DNA from: Daphnia carinata | Taxonomy: Eukaryota > Arthropoda > Branchiopoda > Diplostraca > Daphniidae | NCBI RefSeq assembly: GCF_022539665.2 | Contig: NC_081335.1 | Location: 4,464,001 to 4,528,000 of the forward strand | Reading direction: 5' to 3' | DNA length: 64,000 nucleotides | Shown here: positions 10,336-22,563 of the stretch, in pieces | Position numbering within the stretch: position 1 is the first letter of the stretch | Layout: each line of letters begins with the position of its first letter | Position numbers and translations under genes: made by a program | Notes under the pieces: generated by a model | Told to the model about the DNA's origin: nothing | Database searches by the model: none | Seen by the model: the letters and a program-made list of their open reading frames with translations, nothing else

Positions 10336-12557
10336 TTAAACTTTGATGGTGGCCACTTTATCGGCAAAGACCTCGAGCGCCGGGAAGAAATCTTCGCACA
10401 CGGGTTGAATAAACGAAGCGGGCAGAATGAATCCGTAGTTGCCCGTATCGGCCAGCTCGACTGTGTAGCTGTACTTGATACCGATAGATTTCGCCCAGTC
10501 ATCCGAGCCGCCTGAATGTCGAAGAATTCCCCCCCAAAAAATGTTTCGTTTAATTAAAAAAAAAAAATAGGTCCCTCATTGTTTACATGCATTTTTTGAA
10601 ATTGTACCTGCAGCTGGATAGAGAAGGTCAGCCGAATTGCCAACGGTATATTTGTAGCGGCGGAATTTAGAAGCGGCCGCTTGAGCGAGATCTCGCATCT
10701 CATTATAATCAGCTGGATATTCAACGGCATAACCCCATGGAATCAGGAAGTATTGACCGTAGCTATGCAAAGTCAGGTAAACCTATTTTGTTTGTTATTT
10801 AACAACGTCAAATAAAAATCAAATGGTTAGTAAACAAGGTCAACGTGTAGGAAGATGAAGTTGTTTACTTGAATTTGATTGGCTTTTCCGCTGATGAAAT
10901 TCGAAACGGCGCGCGTTTCTGGCTCCGAAAAGGCGTTGCCCCCGTGATAAATTTCCGAACACTTATCTCGACTCGTTCCCTTACCGCCCCACTTGAAATG
11001 CGGAAAACAAACATTGCGAAATAAAATTTAAAAACCAACTAATTAGCAATGCCAAAAGAAACACAAAACAGGTCAGCTGCAAAACGATTAACAATAGGAG
11101 TTCACCTGGTAACCGAAATTACGATTGGGATCGGCGCCTCGGCAACGTGACCCGGTCATCGAACGAGTTTTGCGCCACAGGCGATTATTGGCGTGGGTAT
11201 ATTCGTAACCTAATTATTAACATGAAGCAATGTCGATTTTGTATAAAATTGAGCTTTAAAAAAAAAAAAAAGAGAATTCAAATTCATTGCATTTACCGTC
11301 GGGATTCATGACGGGCATAATGTACCAATCGACATTGCGCAACAGCCTCTCGTTATCGGCTACCTCCACTAACTGTTGAATAATATAGGTGGCCACTGCT
11401 GGCGAAATCCATTCTCGAGCGTGAATCCCTTTTTTTTTTTTAAAGAAACAAAAATTCGTTTTTCCCATTTTAAGGTTGAAATGTGATATTATGAAAATGT
11501 TTTTGTGTGTTGTTATTCTACCTCCGTCTATCCAAATGGCAGGTTTGCTACCGGACGATGAGGAAGAAATGCGAACAACGTAAAGCGGACGACCTTCGAA
11601 CGAACTGCCGATGCTGACTAGCTGAACGAGCCTCGGATACGAGTCGGCCAAGTAATTTAAATACCCGTAAATATCTTCCACACGATGATAACTATTCCAG
11701 TCCATTCGATGGCCTGGGCACGTACACAAACAGGATCAAACTGACGAGTTGGATTTTAAGACACGTGTTTTTTTTTTTTTCCGTGACTGTTGTACAGCTT
11801 TTTTGAGATCAACTCAAAAGCTGTTTTTCTTTTGTTTTTGTTTAGGAAATTGTTGAAATGTTAGTAAAACGATCCTCACCGGGAATGAAAGAAATAAAGG
11901 CAGCCATATACCGCTTAAAACGAGCCGCTGATTTGTTTAGAAAAAAACAAACAAATCGATGCAAGAAAAAAAAAGAAACAAAACAAAAATAACCGGAAGC
12001 CATTGTTAGTTAGAGGAAATGCAACAGGGCCGAATAGTTTTTTTTTTTTTTTTTTTTATATCAAAAAGAAATGTTTGAAAAAAATTTTACTGAATCGATT
12101 TTCGAATTCGGTGCCGCTGTCGGTGATGTTGGGATTTTCGTTGTTGATCTCCGTCTGCATGTCGGCGATCTTCACTTCGTAGGGGATTTGCGCATCGGCC
12201 AATCGCAATTTCAATTCCGTCTGGAAATCAGGTGATATTAAAAGATCCACCGGACTGTTGTCCGATCTGCGTTCTCTCCACACTTCCAGTTCTATCCGTT
12301 TTTTTTTTTTTTTTTTTGTTGTTGTTAACAAGACGATCAATAAACCTCGGACGATGTTAACATTTAGTAATCTCATTACCGTAATCTTGTCGGATTTTCA
12401 AGAGGAATTCACGTTCTGTCGCGTTGCGAGGCGTGGCCGACCACAGCTGAAAGCCAGAATACGAAACGACATCTTCCATCCATGGCTGATCTTGCGGTGC
12501 CGTTTGGCCAGCGACGAACACACAACTGAAGACGGCAATGGCCAGCAATAAAGTCAT
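10336..12557 (-). CDS. Secreted M14 carboxypeptidase, B-type pocket (CP1)
   Basis: This is a complete nine-exon gene. Exons in coding order are 12557-12380, 12291-12091, 11927-11880, 11713-11522, 11428-11297, 11209-11106, 10991-10869, 10782-10608 and 10511-10336, giving 442 aa. It is a zinc carboxypeptidase removing C-terminal residues from secreted or dietary proteins. A signal peptide (about 1-17) is followed by an M14 activation propeptide and the catalytic domain. Bovine-numbered active-site residues are all visible: zinc ligands H69/E72 in GIHAREW (H209, E212) and H196 (H332); R127 (R263); N144-R145 in PNRNF; Y198; Y248 (Y381); catalytic E270 (E403). Residue 255 is Asp (GGSDDW, D388), as in carboxypeptidase B, so basic C-termini (Lys/Arg) are the predicted substrates. 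Two introns have A-rich rather than pyrimidine-rich tracts before their AG. It is the only protease here on the minus strand. Confidence 0.93.
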
Positions 12558-12646
12558 GGCTCTTCTTTTGTTTTTGTTTTTTCCCCTAAATTATATTCGG
12601 AGACGAGTGTTTGGGACAACTCCGATCGTCGCCACTGCTCAAACAG

Positions 12647-12690
12647 TTATACTGCCTCTTCTTAAACTGGCCAACCAGTATTTATAAAGT
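12647..12690 (-). promoter_or_regulatory. CP1 core promoter (TATA box and initiator-like site)
   Basis: On the minus strand TATAAATA lies at 12686-12679. About 30 nt downstream comes GGCAGT (about 12655), which resembles the arthropod initiator. The predicted leader to the ATG at 12557 is roughly 95 nt. This spacing is typical of TATA-driven, strongly expressed secreted enzymes. Position is by pattern only. Confidence 0.6.
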
Positions 12691-13427
12691 TTCCCTGCAG
12701 CGTGCGAGAGCAAAAAAAACAAGATGACCCACATGGATAAGGGGGAGGCACCACTTGGTATCTTGGCCTTTTTATTTTACTTTACTTTGTATGTATTTTT
12801 CTTTTCTGGGTTGGTCTCTACTTCCGCATTTGAATATCGGTTTGCTAAATGGATCGGTTAATTGCTGGATTTCCAAACATGAACTTCGTTCGTTCTCTTT
12901 CGTAATGAATCATTTAAAGAAAAACGGTTTAATCTTCAGGAGTGTTTCAATTATTCCTGGAAATGAAGAAACTTTGATTGGTGTAGGGTTCTGTCCTTGA
13001 AAAAAGCAAAACAAAGTGGGATCGCACCACGGAATTCCCAATATCCGTTTCGGTTAAACTGCTGCTTCTAATTGTATTTGGTAAATCAAAAAGGCAATAT
13101 GACGTTTCCTGCTGATCGAGATCAAGACGGACGTTCGGCCAGCTATAATTGGAATGGGCAAGGGAGGGAACCTTTTTGTTTTTTTAAAGTTTACGTCTTA
13201 ACTTCATAACTTAGTGGGCTTACGCTTAAAGCGGGAATGGTATTAATAATAATGTAATATTTGAAAATACTTGCGTTTACATGCACTTGTTACGAGTAGG
13301 TCTCTCGCATGGCATTGCCATTGTTATGCAGATTTCTCTCTTCCTTTTATTACGCCGGTGAAACGTATCGTGATGGGGTTAAACTTAATCTAATTTAGAT
13401 TAATTAACCAAAAAAAAATTAATCGTC
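12690..13427. other. Intergenic upstream of CP1
   Basis: No gene is seen. This is the likely regulatory flank of CP1 plus downstream flank of the tRNA. The ORF at 12755-13000 lacks any recognisable feature. Confidence 0.45.
13410..13418 (-). terminator. RNA polymerase III terminator
   Basis: A run of nine T on the minus strand starts about 10 nt beyond the tRNA 3' end, the usual Pol III stop. Confidence 0.85.
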
Positions 13428-13499
13428 GGGCTCGGCCGGGATTTGAACCCGGGACCTCTCGCACCCTAAGCGAGAATCATACCCCTAGACCACCGAGCC
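13428..13499 (-). tRNA. tRNA-Pro (anticodon AGG)
   Basis: This is a 72-nt intronless tRNA. The acceptor stem GGCTCGG pairs perfectly with CCGAGCC, with discriminator base C. The D-arm carries TGGTCTAGGGG (box A). The anticodon stem CTCGC/GCGAG encloses loop TTAGGGT with anticodon AGG, which decodes CCU and, with inosine at position 34, CCC and CCA. The T-arm GGTTCAAATCC serves as box B. No CCA is encoded, as usual for eukaryotic nuclear tRNAs. Confidence 0.97.
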
Positions 13500-16400
13500 G
13501 ATGTTATTCACATCAAAAACTAAGAAGCAATCGTTGTCAAGCGATCAACAAGTTCCATCAACTCGTTTAATTAAATAAGTTCGTAGCTTGACTTTAACCC
13601 TCTTATTCAATGTGACAACGGGCACATTTCTACCGAAATATACCAATAAAAAACGCCTAATCGAAGATCAAAATATAGTTGATGATGGCGTTCGTGCTAA
13701 GTTGCTCCGTTCGTGAAGACAAGCCATATGTGTGCGGACGCGTCTTGACACGCTTTCTTTCACGAAATGAAAAGCCACGTAGTTTCAATAGCGTCCAACA
13801 GATGTCCACGTTCACTTTAATGCGCGCAGCAGGTATTTTTCTCTGCTGGCTATTTTTATTATCAATTTTTTATAGCACTGTATTTTTATTACCTCATTTT
13901 TATATCGTATTTTTATTTTGGCTGCCCGTCGGCGCTGAGCAGATATTCAAAGCCAATCGTGAGCGGGCTCGCAGGAATGTATAATCCAAAAGAGATGGGC
14001 ACTCGTAATCGCTTGTGCGGTCGTTTCTTTACCTTTACGCTGAAGACGATTCATAAAGGGAGGGTTGGAAAGAAGAGCATTTCATGTAATTTCGCTGTCG
14101 ACCTTGGCAGCGGTTCTTATCCCCTCTTGGAAGGTAAAAAAAAAAAAAACTTACCTTAATTACAAACAAAAAAAAACTGTTTACTTGTTTAGTTTCCGGT
14201 TTCCTTTGTTCTTTCTCCCAATTTCATTTTATTTTTTGCCATTGTCGTTTGCTCCGATTCTTCCTTTCATATTTCTCAACTAGTTCGGGTTTCAGGTGAA
14301 TTAAGTCGTCCCGGCACACGAACGTTGGCTTCCGTGACCGGTTGCAAATTACAAGAGAACGACGCACGCCCTCGAGCGAAATTCGCACCGAATCCAACGG
14401 GGTCATTTGGTTGTGAACAGCTTCCCTTAGATGGTATATTGCAATCGTAGGGAAACACGTCTAGCGGGAAAAAAAAAAAAAAATAAAATAAATAAATAAG
14501 CGGAATGCTGTGAATGGAATCGGGCCATCCATTTAGCTCATCTGCCGTTGTGTTTTAAATTAAACTTATATACGCTAATGAAGCCGTGTTACACCTGATG
14601 CAGGTTCAACTTAAATTGGATTTTATTAACAACATTTTTTTTTTTCAATGGCATATAAGATCAGATTTCAGGAGAATAAAAGAAAGACGATTAAGAACAT
14701 TTCTTTAATGACTTTGACGGGATTTACGGTCGGATGCTTTGACATTGCGCAATCACGGACGCCTGGTAAGAAGAAAACGAGGACAGTCAAAGCCACTCTG
14801 CGCAAAAAAAATATCGTCAGGTAGGTCGAGGTCGATGCACTCAGGCCAACGAATAAAATTTGAATATTTTAAATGGGGACCTTCGCTGTTTGTGGGAGAA
14901 AAATATTTTGATAAGTTCTATCAATGAAATCGATAGACGGAGTAAGTATGTATGTAAGAATAATAACATTCTCAGTGTCAGTCGCAAAGCCGAGTGTTAA
15001 GGCATCAATTGGGCAAGAGTTTGCAAGGCCTGCCGGCGCGACTTCCGATGGTCGAACGTCCTTCATCGCGGTTTGTCGTGAACAAATATGACGCAAGCTT
15101 CGAAACATAGAATTTAATTTTTTTTTTTTTTTTTTCAAAAATAAATAAATAAAAAATAGATATGATCGCTCGTGAGGCTACGAATAGTTAAAATGCCCGT
15201 GATTGTGAAACATGTCTGACACAAACGAAGTTTTTTTTTTTTACGCAAACGCAGAATAAATGCAACAAGGACGGCGTGATTATCTTCGTCAAACGCGATG
15301 ATGATGACATTTTCCCAGCACGTTTCAAATTTCCTTTCTTTTTTAAATTAAAATTTGAAGCAATGCATTATGTGCGTAAGAAAAACACAGGCCATGGGAA
15401 TAGTCAATTTGACAAAGGTGAATCAACACACGCCACCTTCGTCCCTGCATTTTTTTTTTTGAATCGTCAGCGCGACTGAGAAAAATAAATAAATAGGCAT
15501 TTAAAAAAAAAAACGAAAAGAAAGAAGATTATTTCAGTACATATATATATTTTTTTTTTAAGTAAAAATAAAACGTGTAATACATTGTGTTCAAAAGGAA
15601 AATGAAGGACACGTAAGACTGCGATGATTGCGTCCGACGACTGGCTTTTGAACCTGCAAGCTCGATGCATTATACACCGAGATAGGCAGAACACGATTGG
15701 GGGAGGTGGGGGGGCACATACACAAACATAAAAAAGAAAAAAAAAAAAAAGACTTGCGATGGATGAGCCAACCCGAAAAAGGTAAGGGGAAAAAGAAAAA
15801 AAAAGAAAAAAAAACCCAAACAAAAGACTGTGGCAAGTGAAACGAGCTCAGGTGGGTTCGCTTTCATGTAGACGCGTAATAATATATTGTATCTATATAT
15901 TCAAGGGGGTAATACCACTAGGTCGGCCTTGAACTCTGACTCAGGTAAAAAAAAATGAAAAAAAAAAAAAAAACAGAAGAACATCGGAATAATAATAATA
16001 ATAATAAAGAATTTTTCCCTTTTTTTAAACATGAAAGATGGTTCCCTGCCTATCTGGTTATGTTTAGAAATTTCTCCCTATTCATTTGTTTTTAACGACT
16101 GACACGAGTAGCATATAGGCAGGTAAAAACAAAAGAACTGAGAGAGAGAGAGAGAGAGAGTGAGTCGAAAATATATTTTTTAAAATAAATAAATTGAAAG
16201 AAAAACGACCATCATTAAGAGAACGCAGATGTTTCTTTGGTAGTCCCGTGATAAGCTTTTGATTGTCCGCCACAGACGTTGCGTGATGAAATTATGCATA
16301 ATGATTTTTTGTCAATTGAGCAGTGCGTTGACCCTTGGAATGTTTTCATTTACAGGTTCGTTCATTTTTCTTTCTTTCATTGAATGACAAAGAAAAGCCA

Positions 16401-17320
16401 ACATTTTTCAAAACGAAAACCAACGGAGAAAGATGAACAACTGCCATTAATATAAAGGTGACCCGCTAGCCATGGTTTTTTTTTTTTTTACACCGTAATG
16501 AAAATGGAAGACGAAACACTCGAGGGATGGAAAATATTAAAAATGGAAGGGGGAGGAGGGGGGGGGCCTTCCCCTTCTATTTTGTTTCATTACACATTTT
16601 TTGTTTTTTTACGGAAGAAAAACGGAAGACGAGTCGCTTCAGGGTGAGCGGTGCAAGGTAGACGCAATCATTTGTGTAACAAACGCGCATTTTTCATTTT
16701 TTTTTTTCTTCCTCCCCCCCCCCCCCCCCTCTTCTTTAAAAAAAAAAAAAAAAATTGTTCCAGTCAATTATCCGGACAGAAGTATATAGTGGAGGAGGCG
16801 GAGGAGGGGACGACCGACGGCGCCCTGGTCTTCACATAAACCGCAATTGCAGCCGCTTTGGTCTGGGTCCGCGGCCATTGGTCACGAAATCCGCTGGAGG
16901 AGACCTTGAAAAGGCCGCAGTGAAAACAAAAGTTTTTTTTCTTTTTTTTTTTTCTTAACATCCTCCCAGGACCGCCTTCCAAACACCCGACGATCCCTCT
17001 CGATTACCCCCCCCCCCCTCTCAGCTAGACCAACCCTATTTCTCCTCCCACTAAAAAAAAAAAAAAAAAGAAATGAAAATGAAAACAAAAGCTCGCTGAC
17101 TCCGCCACCTCCGCCGTTCGCTGCCGGCTCTAACTCCGCTAACAAGAGAGGGGCAAAAAAAAAAAAGGGACGTGCTGGAAGATTTGAAGAAGAACCAGCA
17201 CCAGACGCAAACTCGTCTTCAGTCCACTGAGTACCGATGGTCAGTACCAGTCCGACACATTTCGGCTGTCCAACTTTCGTTTTTCAAATTTTCCGTCCCG
17301 TTTTTTTTTAAGACGTCGAA
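13500..17320. other. Gene-poor 3.8-kb intergenic region rich in homopolymers
   Basis: It contains many A, T, C and G runs, an (AG)n stretch near 16140-16160, and a C-run followed by an A-run near 16716-16754. The ORFs here are low complexity or lack motifs. A 101-codon ORF at 13679-13984 has a hydrophobic segment but no homology signal I recognise. The distal part probably holds the CP2 promoter. Confidence 0.5.
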
Positions 17321-17364
17321 TCCAAAGTTGTTGTTTCATTACGTGATTTTTGATTGACTTACAA

Positions 17365-17464
17365 GGTGAGTTTATACTCAATGAATTTCTATTTATTCAT
17401 TCATTTTTTTTTTCCCGTTTAACTAACGTATCTGTTTTCGATTTATTTATTTTTAAATTGCAAG
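17365..17464 (+). other. Probable 5' UTR intron of CP2
   Basis: A strong donor (ttacaag|gtgagt, GT at 17366) and an acceptor (attgcaag ending at 17464) would splice a leader exon to the exon holding the CP2 start codon at 17504. The transcription start is not resolved. Confidence 0.5.
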
Positions 17465-17503
17465 TTGATTCAAAGTGTCCACGTTTCACCATCGAAAGCC
17501 ACG

Positions 17504-20500
17504 ATGTCCGGCCGAATTGTCTACGTGATGGCTCTGCTTTTATGCGTGCCGTTCTCATCGGCCGCTCCAGCCGACATCGGTGCATTCTTATCAGGTAACT
17601 TAAAAATTTTTAAAAATTGATTACATTTTAAAGTGTTTAATGTGTGTGTGCGTTCAATTTCCTTTTTTTTTTTGTTTTGTTTTAAAGACACGACTCAATT
17701 AGTGACCGAACTGATCGAAACGGCCACTGATTCCCAACCGGAATCTTCGACGGATGTCACCGCGGCTGAACTGATAGACGCCGTGACGCTGGAACCTGCG
17801 CAACCGACGACCGAACTCGACCTGGAAGCCGTGATTATCGATTTAGGGGTGGACCGATTAGCGCAGAAAGATCCGGCCATCGATTTGAAAATCGAAATTC
17901 CCGCGTTGGGAAACGATGAGATTCAAACGACCACCGACGTCGCTCAAAGCGATGACATCTCAACGGACATCCCGTCAGATGCCGGAGATGCTCCGCACGA
18001 TGCTGCTCATGTAATTCATGAGAAAGTCGAAGCCATCGCGCAATCTGATGATCATCAAACGACGTTGAGCGATGAAGGAGCTCCGTCTACCGAAGCGGCA
18101 ACATCGCAGCCGGAAGCGGCCGTTGAGGATGTCGGTTCGAAAATCGAATCAAAGAATCAGACAAAGGAAGCGATTCCCGCGGTCATCCTGGCCGATCCTG
18201 AAGATGCCCCTATCGAAACGACCACATTAACACGTGAAAAGGTCGAACTCGCATCTGATTCCGATGATTCGGAAACGACGGAAAGCGTAGCCTCGTTAGA
18301 AGAGGCTTCTTCAAGCGAAACGGCCACCGGACGACCGGAAGCCGATTCGGAAATTGGCGTCAATTTGAAGGCCGACTTTAAGAACCCGGCGGAAGAGCGC
18401 GATGAAAACACGGAGGTCGTCACCGGTGGCGCTACCGTCCAACCAGAATTCGACGTCACGGAACAAAGCGAATCTGTTCCAGTCGCGTTGAAAAACGATG
18501 CGGAAACGACGGAATCATCCGGTCCGACATCCCTGCCATTAGCGGACGAACTCGGGACGCCGTCCATCAACGAAGACGTGACCGAAAGCGCGTTCCAGTC
18601 GACCGATCCCGGCACCGATGCCATCGACACGCCCAGCGACGATGAGATCGTGCGGATGGAGCCGCAATTGGTCAAGATCTTCGATCCAAGCGTCGACGTC
18701 GAGGCCACCACTTTCTTGGCGGAGGCCAATTTGCAAACGGATGCGGAAGGTGACGCAACGACGGAATCTTTCCATCAGGCGGACTTGGTCGATGATGTCA
18801 AAATCGAAGGGGACGAGGAGGCCTTGACAACCACCGGCGAATCGGTCAGTGTGACGTTCGAAATTGGAACCGAATCCGGAACAGAATTGGCCACCGAGTC
18901 CGGCACGGAATTAACGAGCCACATCGACACGACGGCCTTGCCGGTCAGTGTGAAATTAGCCACACCTGGCGGTCCGGCCGCATCCGCTGCCGTTAGCAAA
19001 AGACGTAGTTACAAAGGCTACAAGGTCTATCGTGTTATCCTGCCCACCGAGGAATCCGTCCGTCGGATTCTATCCATGGAAGATGAACCGGGCGTGGAAT
19101 TCTGGGCCGATCCACGGCTCCTGTTGCGGCCGAGGGGCCTCTTCGTCACATCGGCCGCTGACGTCATGGTGGCTCCTCAAATCGTGCCCGAAATCGAGTC
19201 CGTCTTCCGCCAAGCCCGCCTCACTTACACCGTCCTCATCGACGATGTTCATGTAAATGAATTCCGTTTAATTTGTTTGTTTTTTTATTTGACGTGTAAT
19301 TTTTAAATTTGAACAAAAAACAAACAAACAGATGTCCATCGCTAAAGAGAATCCTGTCGGTCCGTCTTTCGCTCGAAGTCAAACCGGTCCTAGCGGTCAG
19401 CACCGGTTGACCTGGGACCGTTATCACCGTTTATCAGGTAAAAACAAACAAAACAAACAAATGAATAATAATAACATACACACACACACACACACAAAAA
19501 AAAAAAACGAATGTTCAATGACCTCCATCGTTCTTCTTCCGAATGGAATGCTTCAAATCAAAAATAGATATCAACAGCTACGTGGAATATTTAAAAGAAG
19601 CGCATCCCGATTGGATCGAAGTGATGCCCATCGGGAAGAGCAGCCAAGGCCGTCCGATTCACGTCATCAAACTGAGCCGCAGTAGCAGTCGCCAACCGGA
19701 TGCAGTGGAAAGCAGCCAAAAGAAAGCCATCCTAATCGACGCAGGTGCGCTCACCCTCCCCCCCCCCTCGTCCCTCTCCCCCCTCCCCATCTTGAAATAT
19801 ATGAGATGAAATGTTTATGATTTTTGGGGGTTTGCCGATAGGTATTCATGCCAATGAGTGGATCACGCCGGCCGCGCTGACTTGGATGGTCAATGAACTG
19901 GTGGAGAACGCCGACTCTTACAGTTGCATCTTGGACCGATTTGATTGGTATTTTGTACCCATGGTCAATCCGGATGGCTACGAGTACTCGCACTCGGTTG
20001 ACCGGATGTGGCGGAAAACGCGACGCAACTATACGTCCAACTTGGTCCGCTCCAGCGCTCGCAAACTCCGCGTCGACTCGGACGACGAGCAATGTGTCGG
20101 CGCCGATATCAACCGCAATTTCGAGTTCCACTGGCGTAAAGGTGGCAGTTCCAGCAATGTCTGCTCGCCGGCCTTTGCTGGCGTCAAGCCGTTCAGCGAG
20201 CCGGAATCCCGCGCTTTGGCTAATTTCATGCTCAAACAGGTACAAGAAAACGATACGCTACGTATGAGATAAGCACCGACTCGTAACGGTCAATCACACG
20301 ATAAAGCGTTTCGGGTCACGACGTGACTTGGAACTGTAAAAAAAACTAACTAGCCAGATGGTCAATCTTGATAATTTTTGTTTTGAAATCCCTCCAGCGT
20401 TCCAGGCTGGCCATGTACATCTCGTTGCACTCGTATTCGCAAATGTGGCTGCTGCCGTGGGGTTTCGCAGAAGCCCGCCCCGAAGATTTCAGTGAACTGT

Positions 20501-21014
20501 AAGAGTTAATTCGAAATGTCCTGGAACAACACTCAATCAGCCCAAACTGACGTTTTACATCAAATTTGAATTTCGAATTTTTTTTTTTTGTTTCTTTGTT
20601 TGTTAAAGGTATTCTTTGGCTAAAATCGGAGCTAGGGCTTTGCAGAGGACGCATAATACGTCGTATCTCATCGGCAGCGTTCCAGACCTTCTCGCTTTAG
20701 CGTCAGGTAAAGAAACTTTAAATGCCAAATGAAAACAAAAACAAAAACACAATTGCTTTCGAAATCGATTGAGCTGTTTTGAAATGATTGAAATGATTTC
20801 TGTGGTAGGCACGAGCCAAGATTGGGCGAAAGGTGTGGCCGGTGTTCGATACTCGTACACGCTGGAAATGCGGGACGCCGGCGTGAGAGGAATGATCCTT
20901 CCGGCCCAGCAGATCGTCCCGACGGCAGAAGAGACTTGGGCCGGAATCTACGCCGCCTCTATCGAATTGGCGCATCGCCTCTACCAACACTTACCATCCT
21001 GTTCGCCATTTTAA
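17504..21014 (+). CDS. Secreted M14 carboxypeptidase with long acidic prosegment and atypical pocket (CP2)
   Basis: There are eight coding exons: 17504-17594, 17688-19252, 19332-19437, 19568-19744, 19842-20239, 20398-20498, 20609-20706 and 20809-21014 (913 aa). A signal peptide (MSGRIVYVMALLLCVPFSSA) precedes about 430 residues rich in Asp, Glu, Thr and Ser. Then come the M14 activation domain (from YKGYKVYRVILPTEE) and the catalytic domain. H69/E72 (H649, E652), R127 (R704), N144-R145 (INRNF), H196 (H790), Y198 and E270 (E864) are present. Three substrate-site positions differ from usual: R71 is Asn (GIHANEW), Y248 is Ala (A842) and residue 255 is Gln (Q849). Zinc binding and catalysis should persist, but substrate binding may be altered or weak. 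Roughly 900 aa is about twice the family norm. The acidic region contains an imperfect duplication. CP3 is the closest paralogue in the window. Confidence 0.92.
17977..18410 (+). repeat. Imperfect ~72-residue tandem duplication in the CP2 acidic segment
   Basis: Unit 1 starts DAGDAPHDAAHVIHEKVE (about 17977). Unit 2 starts DPEDAPIETTTLTREKVE (about 18194). Each continues with an SDD-x-x-TT block and a T-E/S-A-x-P-E-A block. The sequence between is diverged. The duplication lengthens a probably disordered, highly acidic stretch. Confidence 0.6.
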
Positions 21015-22563
21015 TTTTTTGTTTTCTTGTAATTTGAATGTGACATTTTTTGTTTTTTATTTTTAATAATTCGGTATTCGTTGAGGAATCCTAATTCTGC
21101 TAAAAAAATTTTTTTTTTTAAATCTGCTTCCTATTTTCTGTTAATTTTTTATTTTTGATTCGGTTTTGTTTTGTTTTGCGTTCAAATTGCCCGCGCTCTG
21201 TGTTTGTTATTTTTTTTTTTTTTTAACATGGTTTGTGTTGTACGTGGTGTTTTGCACGGCATTGACTTTCACGTCCGGTTTACGTTCTCTGTCTGTTTAA
21301 TGGAGGGGGGCTCCATTAAATGTGTGTCAAAAATAAAAATGCAAAGCAAGACGTGTTTTGAAAAACTCATTTTTCGTAATTCCCCCATTAGCCCAAAACA
21401 AACAAACAAACAGAAACAGTTGGCTAAAACTAGTTTCGATTGCAATCCAAAACTCGCCATCTCGCAATGGGGTCTGACGACGTGCAATCAAATGAATCAT
21501 TATGAAAAAGAAAGATGTCTGTCATAAAAAAAAAAAAATCTCCATTACTTGTCATCTTTCACGTCTCTTAATTTTTACTTTGTATTCCGATCCTTTTGTT
21601 TGAGGTGCATCACCTTTTAATCGCCCAATGGGGGTCCGAGATATCACATCACCTTTGGCCTCAAGGTGTCCTTTCATTTTGCTTGCAGGTGAAGAGATGT
21701 ATTTTCTTTTCAAGAATTGCGTCATTAACAGCGACGCCTCGGACGATGATTTACATTTCGTTTAAAAAAAAAAAATAAAATTCTACCTTAAATTTAAAAA
21801 AAAAAAAGAGATAAGACTTTCATTTTTCTTTTTTTTTTTTTCACGAAGAAGAAGATGAAGATGAGGGACCTTGAAATCAAAGGTTTTCTGGCTTCCATTG
21901 GTTCCACTGGCGCTGTGACTCCCACGGACCAACAACAAACAATACAGACTATGCTTTAAAAATAAATAAAAAATGAAAAGTGCTGACTGTTTTCTTTTGG
22001 TTTCGTCCTTCTAACCATTCGGCAAGTCTCTTTTGAAATACGAAAGAATAAGAAAAGCCTATTCTTTTCTTTACTGTCACCTTTCCAGGTGGGGTGGCTG
22101 GTGTAAATAGGCTTTACAAAACAAACAAAAGGCTGAGGGAGCGTCACATACAACGAAAAAGAACAAAAAAAAAAAATAAAATAAAATTCTAAAAAGGAAT
22201 AAAAATGTACATCTACAACGTGATAATAATCAGAAGAACAAAATTCAAACAGATAAAACAGAAGAGCTGAAATCGTTGTGTGTTTTTTTTTTCTTTTTCT
22301 TTTTTATAAGAGAAAAAGAGGGAGTTCAGTGTCCGACCCCCTCCCACCTTTTTTCCTCCCCGTTAGCAGCACGCAGGGATAGCCGCTCCTCCGCTTTAGA
22401 AAACACAAAATCGTAGGCTGCCCACCCGAGAGAGCACCGTTTGCACGGTGGGGGTATAGAAGATGGTGAGTCTGTTTAGTTTTTGACTTTATTTCTTTGA
22501 CTCGCAGTGTAACGAACGTCTTCACGCCAGCAGCATCACGTCGGTCAACCAGCTAGCGCCTAC
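21015..22563. other. CP2 3' flank and CP3 promoter region
   Basis: It is low-complexity A/T rich. Several AATAAA-like signals occur near 21332 and 21770. The end of the region holds the untranslated leader of CP3, around 22504-22563. No independent gene is seen. Confidence 0.5.

Noticed and set aside
15467-15867. Minus-strand Phe-rich ORFs
   Set aside because: They consist of translated homopolymer A/T runs, with no plausible protein composition.
18157-18729. 190-codon minus-strand ORF opposite CP2
   Set aside because: It lies antisense to a strongly supported coding exon and has the Ser/Val composition expected from complementing Asp/Glu/Thr codons.
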